From Balanoglossus misakiensis (lineage: Eukaryota > Hemichordata), in contig CM082593.2 in NCBI GenBank assembly GCA_040954595.2, positions 9,858,001-9,922,000 of the forward strand: a DNA stretch of 64,000 bases. The letters are read 5' to 3'. Each line of letters opens with the position of its first letter. Within the stretch, counting starts at the first letter, position 1. Shown here one piece after another: positions 42,815-51,904 of the stretch. The position numbers were made by a program, and so were the translations under genes. The notes beneath the pieces are model-generated. The model was not told the DNA's origin and searched no databases. It saw only the letters and a list, made by a program, of their open reading frames with translations.

Positions 42815-43760
42815 ATAAGACACATTAATATTCATGAGGCTCATTAATATTCATGAGTGTCATTATATATTCATAAAATTTAATTTATTCATATTTAATT
42901 TTTCTTCATCAATATTCATGAGTAGGGTGAAATAGGACACATTAATAATTCATGAGGATAAACGTATTGATATGAGTTATCATATAAAGTATGAATGTAT
43001 AATGAAGTAGTAATGAAACTATGAAAATGACATAACTATGTAAGAGTATGTATATTGAGTTATAGTATATGGTTTAATACGTATGTAAACGAGGGAAAAT
43101 GATAATGAGGTTTTAATACGCGAGAAAATTTAATATGTTTTATACGTATAGCAGGGGGGAAATAGGACAAACCGGTTCTCGTGTCTTCTCTCTCTTTTCT
43201 TTTGTTATTGAAAACCTCACGTTGCAGGGCGATGTGAGACACCTTTTGTGATACGTCTTTGGTGTCTTGTCTTGCGTCGCGATAATCGGATTTAGATTGC
43301 GCTATTCACTGCCTCTTCAATTGGTGCGCGTGGACTGCGGTTATGGTAATTTGATTCCATTCTCTCCCTAAGTAGGGTGTTTTAGGACACGTATTGTTTT
43401 ACCGTGGGTAGTGTACAGCTGGGGCGAACGGATGCGTGGGAATTTCAACTACACGTTTGTATTAGTTAATTAACTTGTTGACTTATTTACACTACAAAAA
43501 CTTAATCCTATTAACCTCAGACCACTTCATTCAATGGTGTATTTATTTGTCATACGTACTAATGTTAATTAACTTGTTGACTTGCTTACAATAAAAAAAA
43601 ACCTAATCCAATTAATACGAGACCACTATTCAAATAAACAATAAAAACACTGTTTTGTCGGGTAACAAAAATACATATGTTAATTTTGGAGTAAATACAA
43701 TTCGTTCGAAACCAGTCCGGTAATTTCTTGTTGAGTAAACACCGCTGTTAATACGAAAGG
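42815..43760. promoter_or_regulatory. AT-rich repeated leader before the ORF cluster
   Basis: ATTAATATTCATGAG-type words recur near 42826, 42842, 42909 and 42945. GTAGGGTG(A/T)3TAGGACA-type words occur near 42922, 43151 (variant) and 43373. A longer direct repeat with TTAATTAACTTGTTGACTT...CCTATTAA...GAGACCA occurs near 43467-43530 and 43565-43625. Together they look like a regulatory or terminal region rather than random AT-rich DNA. Confidence 0.5.
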
Positions 43761-43767
43761 TAACGTC

Positions 43768-44085
43768 ATGTCTTCACTTGTCGTTGACGAAATACACGCA
43801 GGTGACTGGGATGATTATTTGGAACGGATGTTTATTAGAAGCTGTGTCTGGTGGGTGGTTAAGAGATATGGGTATGTTAATGAGAGACGCTTCATCATTC
43901 AACTACGTTGCATTAATGGTGACGAGGTTAAGTCACGTGTTTGGTGGCTTGCTTCGGTAAAGCGTCCATCCAATTTTGAATTGTTCAATTTGCGAGACAA
44001 ATACATGTACTATTGTGACTACACAAAGATTCACAGAGTGGACGAATCAGCCTTTGTAGCAGAAATCATTAGACGCTTTGCGTAA
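43768..44085 (+). CDS. Hypothetical protein, 105 aa (ORF cluster gene 1)
   Basis: ATG 43768 follows AACGTC. The product is compact and charged, with a Trp-rich segment (CVWWVVKRYGYV, RVWWLASVKRPSN) and no signal peptide or membrane segment. I do not recognise it. It is the first of four same-strand ORFs with short gaps (95, 450, then an overlap). That spacing fits a virus-derived or transposon-derived gene block better than host genes. Confidence 0.5.
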   Translation: MSSLVVDEIHAGDWDDYLERMFIRSCVWWVVKRYGYVNERRFIIQLRCINGDEVKSRVWWLASVKRPSNFELFNLRDKYMYYCDYTKIHRVDESAFVAEIIRRFA

Positions 44086-44180
44086 CAACTGTACAATTTC
44101 TATAAATTGGTGTCTTCGTCGCGTTTTAAGTATAACCTTCATTCAACGCACCCGTGCGAGAAGCGATACATAGCAGAACG

Positions 44181-44696
44181 ATGGCAGAAGCTCCAAAATT
44201 CTCATCTGTCGCAACTCAAACATCCGATGAGGAGTTTAATGAGAATGTGGTGCAGAGCGATCCATTATGGTTGGAAGAGGAAACTTTAACGGAAGATGAA
44301 GAAATGGAATTAGCCAGACTAGCACGTAGAGCGGAAAAATATCTCGAGCTGGAGAAGAAATTACAAACGAAACTTTTCTGTGCCCTGCGTACTAATATAT
44401 CAGTTATGGCGAGGGAGGACTGTGAAGGGTGTGAACTTGACGACCCATCGCAATTTCATCATGACTGTATGATGACTCCTATCGGAACAATGGCGGACAA
44501 GTACTTTGATGATGCAATGGAGAGAGTGGATCTTTCGACACTAATGTCCGAGATGATGGTTGAAACCGGATTAGACAATGGACAATTACTGGATGTATTG
44601 ATGCATTCGTGCTACTCGCTATTTGGGAGTGCGGAGGAAGACAAAAAGGAACAAGAAAAGTTTTTAGAGAAGTTCGTTAAACATTTCGAAGAATAG
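44181..44696 (+). CDS. Hypothetical acidic protein with C-x2-C...DDPSQ-x2-HH-x-C motif (ORF cluster gene 2)
   Basis: ATG 44181 (MAEAPKFSSVATQTSDEEF) gives 171 residues; the frame is open a little further upstream. An acidic N-terminus and a helical region (ELARLARRAEKYLELEKKL) precede CEGCELDDPSQFHHDC, a probable zinc site, followed by MADKYFDDAMERVD and an acidic/basic helical end. I associate this Cys-Cys-DxPSQ-H-C pattern with small proteins of invertebrate virus-like or self-synthesising DNA elements. That is recollection, not a search result. Function unknown. Confidence 0.55.
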   Translation: MAEAPKFSSVATQTSDEEFNENVVQSDPLWLEEETLTEDEEMELARLARRAEKYLELEKKLQTKLFCALRTNISVMAREDCEGCELDDPSQFHHDCMMTPIGTMADKYFDDAMERVDLSTLMSEMMVETGLDNGQLLDVLMHSCYSLFGSAEEDKKEQEKFLEKFVKHFEE

Positions 44697-45146
44697 AAAG
44701 AGATTGGAACAATATCTCATCATATTTTTTTCTTCTTCCCTCTTTTGTTTTGTTTTCATCTTTTCTTTGATAATGAAAAAGTAGTTACTGGATAAGAATA
44801 CAAGATTTGGTGAGTTTTTTTGTAATGTAAACCATGTTTTCTACCCTTTTCATAGTCAATGCGGTATCATTATTCTGCGTGAGTGTGATTTTGTATACCT
44901 TTCTTTAGTTTTGTTTCTGATTTTTTTTAATGCTTATTTAGTTTCTTCAAATGTACAGCAACAACAACAACAACAAAAGATCAATAAGATTACGTGATGG
45001 TTTCGAGTGGTAATAAAAAGCGGGGTGTTTTCTGTCAAAAAATTAAACCTGAGTGTGGCTCTTTACTTGAGTGTCTCACCATCTCTTCCTTACTTCCTTC
45101 AAACCCAGAGCGTGGTTCGTTTCTTGACGGTCTTACTTACTACACT
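44697..45146. other. Intergenic spacer in the ORF cluster
   Basis: T-rich, with a (CAA)n run at about 44958-44978. The frame of the next ORF is open back to 44994, but its first well-placed ATG with family-like sequence is 45147. Confidence 0.4.
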
Positions 45147-46061
45147 ATGACTGAAAGTTCCCATCCACGAAGATTATCGGAGGCCGACATTCTATCATGT
45201 CGTACCGTAGAAGAAGTAACCTCGTTATTAAAGCTACACGGGGCTACTATCTCTCCGGAATTGCAGCTTCTAGTGGTGCGTAAGGTCTGTCATCTGACAC
45301 GGAGAGAGTTTTCTGACGTGACAGAAGACGAGATAAAGAGTTGCGTCTCGCTAAGAGAACTTGATTCTATGTTAGAATCATCCAGCAATCGCGTACCTGA
45401 TGATGTACATCTGGCGGCCCTGAACGCACGTGCTGATCTCATCCGCGCGACGGAGAGAGAGTCAACAGATGGGGAAGCAAGCTGTGGAATCCGGGTAAGT
45501 TCAGACAATGTAGAACCTCTTTTGCCCACTTGTGAATTTCAATGGGAAAACCAACAAACATGTATGGGTGAAATTGCGTGTAACGAAGATCAGCGTGGTG
45601 GTAGTACCTCTGGGAATAAAAATCCCGTGATTATTGATGAGTCATTTGTTCAGCCGGAGAACCCTCCTCCTTCAGTTGATTTGGTGCCGGGCCCTGCACA
45701 GAACCCCAGAAAACGTAGAATGAGCGTTGAAGAAATTCGCGATAACGCGGAAGAATTGTTTGAAATTCGCAAAGTAAGTCAGCGCTATATTAAGAAATTT
45801 AATACGCGCGGAAGTGACTATGTCGTGCATTTTACGCCAATCCAGACCGATGACTTGCGCGAGGCGTTAAATTCACTATATCAAGCTTTCGGGGCACTTT
45901 TTGATCATTTAACTCGGGAAATGAATCCGAACGACGTGAAAAGAGTAGTCTTTCGCACACCCCAATTGGATCGGGCAATAAATTTACCATTTGTGAAAGT
46001 ACGCGATTGTACATCGGATGCGGTTTTTGCCGAAGTTCAATCAATCAAACGAATCATTTAA
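45147..46061 (+). CDS. Hypothetical protein, ~304 aa, with two internal repeats (ORF cluster gene 3)
   Basis: From MTESSHPRRLSEADILSCRT. Residues ~10-50 (EADILSCRTVEEVTSLLKLH) and ~55-100 (EDEIKSCVSLRELDSMLESS) are related helical repeats. A Pro-rich, acidic linker precedes a basic patch (NPRKRRMSVEEIRDNAEELF) and a C-terminal domain (RYIKKFNTRGSDYVVHF, VVFRTPQLDRAINLPF). That C-terminal pattern resembles, to my recollection, the region just before the polymerase part of large proteins in invertebrate DNA-polymerase-bearing elements. The stop at 46061 overlaps the next frame, which continues the same pattern, so a frameshift there is likely. Confidence 0.5.
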   Translation: MTESSHPRRLSEADILSCRTVEEVTSLLKLHGATISPELQLLVVRKVCHLTRREFSDVTEDEIKSCVSLRELDSMLESSSNRVPDDVHLAALNARADLIRATERESTDGEASCGIRVSSDNVEPLLPTCEFQWENQQTCMGEIACNEDQRGGSTSGNKNPVIIDESFVQPENPPPSVDLVPGPAQNPRKRRMSVEEIRDNAEELFEIRKVSQRYIKKFNTRGSDYVVHFTPIQTDDLREALNSLYQAFGALFDHLTREMNPNDVKRVVFRTPQLDRAINLPFVKVRDCTSDAVFAEVQSIKRII

Positions 46062-46305
46062 GATTGACGAAGAGGTATTTGTTAATATCGTTCACGTGGA
46101 AATCCCAGCGGGTGGGAAAGGACCGCGAAATAAAAATGTTAACGCGGATCAATTACGAAAAGTTAAGAAGAGTATTGTACGTATTCAAAACAAAGATAGA
46201 TTAATTATGTTTGATACAAGACGCCATTTATGTTATTCTACATGTAGATATATGGTGAATCAACATTCAACCACACACAACTTCCATCTCGTTTGTACGA
46301 TATAA
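46018..46305 (+). pseudogene. Truncated continuation of ORF cluster gene 3, running into the terminal hairpin
   Basis: The frame reads ESFKIDEEVFVNIVHVEIP and VRIQNKDRL. It then leaves protein-like sequence at about 46203 and enters the left arm of the hairpin. In related elements, as I recall them, a long polymerase-type region would follow this point; here it is absent. I therefore read this as the broken end of a longer gene. Confidence 0.45.
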
Positions 46306-46447
46306 GAGTAAAAACTCGCCCAAAATGAATAAATGGTAAAGAACGAATATTCATTTTGGCGAGTTTTTCACTCTCCTGTCTATAAGAGGGATGGAAGTTG
46401 TGTGTGGTTGAACGTTCATTCGCTATATATCCACATGTAGAATAACA
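46231..46447. repeat. ~217-bp imperfect palindrome (hairpin) closing the ORF cluster
   Basis: Arms 46231-46330 and 46349-46447 are reverse complements over about 100 bp with modest divergence. They share TGTTATTCTACATGT, TTCAACCACACACAACTTCC and ACTCGCC(C)AAAATGAAT. The loop is ~18 bp. It could be a terminal hairpin of a linear virus-like genome, a foldback MITE, or an inverted duplication. Confidence 0.85.
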
Positions 46448-46515
46448 AACCGTGTCTCTTAGCAAATATAATATGGGAAAAAGGGCAGCGAGAGAGAAAC
46501 TTTGTCCCTCACATG

Positions 46516-46605
46516 GGGAGTAAATGCATATGCGTGTGTATTTAAAGTTAACTGTAAATCCCCAGGTTAATACGTGGCCAAAAGCACTGTAATTTGACAT
46601 TTCTA
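46516..46605. repeat. Isolated satellite monomer fragment
   Basis: GGGTTAATACG-type text (CCCAGGTTAATACGTGGCC, AAAGCACTGTAATTTGACAT) shows one partial monomer of the 1-10631 satellite, 36 kb away. It is followed by ~80 bp of unrelated sequence and then the dispersed repeat, as at the array edge. Confidence 0.85.
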
Positions 46606-47041
46606 ATGATGGTGAGATGTTGTTTGCTCCCCAGGGAGTTGAATGGAATATTTAGGTCCAACGACCTAGGTCAAATGACCATGGGACAACTTAAAGCACG
46701 TTGAGATTTAATGTGCTACATAAGTTATAAATATTATAAAAATATTATTACATAAACAACACTCTTGCTTAGCAAAGGAAGTGGTCAGGTGAAATATATT
46801 CGCAGAGCTGACCAATTCTTTAAGGAAAATTAAAGTTGGGTAATTTGGACGTATTCATACAAGTGTTGGTCAATGAGAGGAGAGTCCTTTGTTCATTTTC
46901 AAAATGAAAACCAAAAATGCGAACAAAACACACTGAATTACGTATGGGATATTGATGTTGCCTAATTTGCGTGTCTCCACATTTACTTAAACTCTCACAG
47001 GGAGACAAATGTCACAGCAAACGGAAAAATGATTATGCTAC

Positions 47042-49551
47042 CACTGGTCAAAAAAGTTGATATACATTCAGTATTTTTACGTATATGGACACGTAGATCA
47101 GGAATATGCGCAGATATACAATAGTCTGCACAGTTGTACATCTACAATTTGCACCACGTATATGTGACGTATATTCACGTATATGGAACATACCAATGTG
47201 TTAGTATACGTGCACGTATATCTATGAAGATCACGGGTGTGCACAACGCAGACCATAGCAGATTAAGTGTAAACCATAAACATTCCAACGTATTTGTACA
47301 CATTCTCAGTGCATATCTTCCTTACTATTTGCATGACTGTGTTATTAGCATACGTTACATCATCATCACAGACATTAAAATTTGCATAGTTGAGTTCACG
47401 TTTCTGGTATTTTTACGTATATTTAACACAGACCCTTTCAGAAATTACCATACATTATGTCATCATCGTTGGCAAATATTTGCAAAAAAAATGGGGGTCA
47501 TATCATTCAGGGTCAGGATTTGACCTTTCCTTCTTGTTCACCTTTCATTTGAGCTTTTATTGCTGTAAATTTGTTACTATTTATCTGCTTTGAGATGCAA
47601 CTGCACTTCAAAGCAGATACATAACAACAAATCGGTATCACATTTCAGACCGATACACTTTCTCCCGTCATGCATCATAAAAACTGCTCACATAATGAAA
47701 TTCACGTAAAAGGCAATTTTATTTAAAACATATAAAATGATTAAAGACAGTACATAGACAAAGAACAAAATGTTTTGTTTTTAAATGCACACCTAAAATA
47801 ATACTCAAAGTCTAGCTTCATTTAGTAACTCCAAAATACCATGAAACTTTACTTCATGATCATCTGACATCATCAGATCGCCTGCTTGCACCATTTTATC
47901 CTATTATGATTTGTGTTCAAAACCATCATCTTGCCATGACTCTGTAGAAGAAAAAAAGAAAGAAAGTATTTAGTTTGGTCATCTCAAGCACTTATCTTTG
48001 ACTGCGGTGTCTATGAGCTGCAACTTTGGCGAATTCTGAACCCACTGGCACAGTTTATGTAGAGTGGGCCGTAAACACCTTCACCTTGAACACAGTGAAA
48101 CGTCAGCCTGTTCTATTTTTACCTTTGTCGCCAACATGACAGTGCACTGTTTATAATCAACGTCCCCCATTGTTTTTATATTATGGGTGAAAATGTCTCA
48201 TTTGCATTCAACAAATTGGGCCATGGGAAATGTCTTCACACCTTCCAATTGTTTACTTTGTTATCTGTCATGTTGACAAAAAAACATACAGATTCAATGT
48301 GCTGTTATCGCAACCAAGGTCAAATAGTTATGACTGAACAGTTGCTCACTATCACGCGTAATAGCATGGTTATAGCTACCAAGTATCCAAGCTCAGTAGC
48401 TGCTAAAATATCTGAACGTCAGCTATTCTGGCAATCCAGCAATCCCGCGCTTATATGCATCTTGTCAACCATGAAACACCAAGCTGTAGCGCACACATGG
48501 AAATCAACCCAGTTTGTTTACCTTTTGTTTTAGCTAATCCTCAAGGCCTTTGATCTTGGCCGATGTTCCGCGTCTTTTTTCTCTACGGGTTATGCTCAAT
48601 GTTATAAAACTTCACATACTACACCAAATTGAATGAATAGTCTAAGAATAAAAGAGATATACTTACTCGTTGGTTGTATCAGATGAATCTTCTATGGTTA
48701 CATAAAGCTGAGTGCTTTACCTGCCGCTGCAAAGTAAAACAAGGGACATTGAGATAACAATACAAATGCTTGGTGGAAATGTCAAATTGTCAATCAAAAC
48801 CTGTTTCTACATAGACATGCTTGATGCACTAATGCAAACGGCAGAAATAAAAAGGACTCGGACTAACAACGAGTAGAAATAGTGTCAAAACACAGACACA
48901 TGGGTGGTGTGGATATGGACAAGACCAAAACACGATGTATGTTTAAACTTACAAAAATCATACGATCCGGTCTTCCTTTGTTGGTGCATAGATTACCACC
49001 GCCGCATGTCGATTTTCCCTCAAAGACTTCTGTTCTGCGTCCAGACTATCAAGTTTCTGTGACAACTCTTCGTTTGCTTTGTCTGGTGTTGAAACTAACT
49101 TATGCACACGGTTGACGGCGTTCTGTGACTGCCAGCGGTGCTGGTATTTCTGTGTACCGGAGGTGGACGTCGTAAAACGTCGTAAAACAACCAGCGTTTT
49201 GCGACATAAAGTGGCCGCAGAAGTGCGACCCAGATCTTTCATCAAACTTTTGAAAGCGTTTGCTTTTAAAAACGGGTGGCCCAAATAATCCTAATAATTA
49301 GCATGAATATACGTACATATACATGGACGTATACTGTAAGCACACTATTCGGTAGAAAATAACTACAAATACGTAGATCTGCAGAACGTATATGTAAGAG
49401 AACGTGTACATGATGTATACTTCACATATTTGTACACATATCTAGCAGCTTGTTTTTGTTACGTAAATGCTCGTATATGAAACGTATATGTCAAATATAC
49501 AAACTTAGTAGTTTTACGTATATTGTCGTATATCAATCATTTTGCCCAGTG
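47042..49551. mobile_element. CACTG-ended DNA transposon (Chapaev/CMC-like), 2.5 kb
   Basis: Left end CACTGGTCAAAA...TTGATATAC, right end its imperfect reverse complement finishing ..TTTGCCCAGTG. The flanking 3-bp duplication is TAC (47039-47041 and 49552-49554). Copy A of the surrounding repeat lacks it (near 16598), which fixes the ends. ACGTATAT/CGTATA words recur many times within ~250 bp of both ends, like subterminal binding repeats. The CACTG terminus, 3-bp duplication and subterminal repeats fit the CMC superfamily. No DDE domain recognised. Confidence 0.82.
48958..49284 (-). CDS. Hypothetical ORF in the CACTG-ended element
   Basis: 108 codons from ATG 49284, just inside the right subterminal repeats. 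Basic N-terminus (FKSLMKDLGRTSAATLCRK), then a helical segment (ANEELSQKLDSLDAEQKSLR). A GTAAGT lies just beyond its stop, so it may be a first exon. Unrecognised; possibly a remnant of the element's own protein. Confidence 0.3.
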   Translation of the reverse strand: MGHPFLKANAFKSLMKDLGRTSAATLCRKTLVVLRRFTTSTSGTQKYQHRWQSQNAVNRVHKLVSTPDKANEELSQKLDSLDAEQKSLRENRHAAVVIYAPTKEDRIV

Positions 49552-51904
49552 TACACACAACACTTTTATTGATCATGAAAAATGTTCATGAGAATTGTGT
49601 TATGGTACTTTTCGTGGCTCACGAACTGTGTTATGGGAAATCTGACAAGGAATCCAAACTGTACCACATACACAACACTTTTATTAAGCGTGGGAAATGG
49701 TCCTGAGAACAATATTCTCAGAGTTGACAAACTGTGTTATCTGCGTTATATTGATGTTGTCTAATTTACACGCCTGTACATTTATTTATACTCTGACTTT
49801 GAACTTAATAAGACAGCGCCTGCTAAGGTCAAGTTGCCACGTACACTTGTAATTAGCATAGGTAATGATCATGATAACTTCATTTTCAGAGCTGACAAAC
49901 TGTGTTATGTGAAATTCATGTTGCCTATTTCATGATAATGGCTTGTGGTACACAAGGGTTAACAGCAATCAGCAGTTGGTTGTATGATAGGTATGATGAT
50001 TGGTTTACAAATGTGAATGGTATAATAATGGGCAACACATGTGGAAGTGTTTAATAAACAGTTAACTAATGTGGTTATGGTTTGTGGTAAAATTGAGTGT
50101 ACACAGATTATAATGGGCCAAAACGATGAATATAATAAAGGTTAATGATGGTGAAGGGTTTCATGTGAATGATGTAATAAAGGTTAACAAATGTGGTGAT
50201 AGCTTTGGTGTACAGGGCTGTTGATATCTATAGTAATGACAAAGGTATAATAATGATAAAAGCTTAAATAAGTGTTGGGGTATATTCATCATGATGGTTC
50301 ATTCATTGGTTAATGTGTATATTTTATGAATAACATGCTATAGTTTATCAGTTAGATCATAATCAGGGTATTTCCATGCATATTGTCATCATGATTCAGT
50401 GGAATTCTTCGGAATAGTACCTTGTGATCATTTTCGAGCACTGACGCATTGTACGCCACAGACATGCAGAAAATATTAACATGTAACTCACAGGCATAAT
50501 GTTAAATCTAAACGACTATATGTTAGGTTAATTTTACCTCCCCACGTACCCCATCCTAATTCCAAATTTAGCTTGCTGTGAGGTTTTTGGGTAGTACCGA
50601 TCAGGAAACTTACAAGGCTCATTCACTGTGTCCAATATTGGATTTGACACACTGTGTCTGGGGTGGGTAAAGCATGGTGAAATGTTGGCGGTAAACTTTA
50701 ACCAGGCAGGTCACATGAAAGGAAGATTTTATCATTTGAGTTCGATGACATACATGATAAGATATGTCACTTTTGACACCTTTTTTGCAATTTGACTTGG
50801 ACGCAGATGTATCTTTTCCTTTGGACACCGCAGATGTATCTTTTCCTTTGGACACAGTACCATAAAATCATACCCTGGTCACACACAGTGACAAATGTGA
50901 GCCTTTGACTATCATGTTAAATTATCATTTTAAGCACCCTCAGTGAAGTTTAGTACAGGTTATTCTTGTTCAGTGTGGAAACACACTGCTTTCAATACAT
51001 GTTCCCTGTGGGGTGTTGAAGGATGCAGTAACAGATTAATAATTGGTTGTGATTACTTTTGCTAGAATTGGGTTAATAGCAATGGCTGGTCTTAAGGGTA
51101 TGCTAATATGTTCATAAATGTGAATGGTATAATAAAGGGGAACACATATGAATGTTTAATAAAAAGGTTACAAATGTGATAATTGTTGGTAAAATTTAAC
51201 TGTACATAGGTTATAAATGGTTAACAGCATTTGCTTGTATGAAGGGTATGATCATAGGGTAACAAATGTGAATGGTATAAAAATGTATAATAGTAGGTTT
51301 ATAATAAGATGATTGCTTGTGTTCACAGGTTACAGTGGGTAAATGACATGATGTCATAATGTTAAATCTGAACGATTATATGCTAGGTTAGCTTTACCTC
51401 CCCAGCCTATTCAAATTCGAAATTTAGCTTGCCATGCAGTTTTCGGGTAGTACCAATTGGGAAACTTTCAAGGTTCATTCATTAAACCAAATATTGGATT
51501 TGACACACTGTGTCTGGGGTGGGTAAAGCATGGTGAAATGTTGGCAGTAAACTTTAACCAGACAGGTCACATGTAAGGAAGATTTTATCATTTGAGTTCG
51601 ATGACATAAGTGATAAGATATGTCAGTTTTGACACCTTTTTTGCAGACGTAGATGCTGATATTTTTTTTTCCCATTTGACAAAGTAGGCAAAGTCCAGTC
51701 TGTGTTTAAAATGATACCCTGGTCACACACAGTGAGAAATGTCAGCCTTTGACTACCATGTTAAATTATCTAATTTATGCATTGTTAATCATGCACTGTG
51801 ATGTTTACTGCAGGTAAATTTTTTCCCCTGTGGAAACTTACTATGCTTTGAATACATGTTCCCTAATGGGGTGTTGAAGGATACAGTAGGATCTGTTTCT
51901 GTAG

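Larger units (their letters stand above)
46688..51904. repeat. Dispersed repeat, copy B
   Basis: TTAAAGCACGTTGAGATTTA at its start equals 11430-11450, and the rest parallels 15773-17939 plus 29114-29330. It is uninterrupted by Ngaro-1, the gypsy element or the LINE, so it supplies empty sites for those. Its own insertion is the CACTG-ended element at 47042-49551. The last ~800 bp is internally duplicated (50640-51040 versus 51480-51895). No gene recognised. Confidence 0.82.

Noticed and set aside
46238-46600. 120-aa minus-strand ORF across the hairpin and satellite fragment
   Set aside because: It spans the palindrome and a satellite monomer, so it is a chance frame over repeats.
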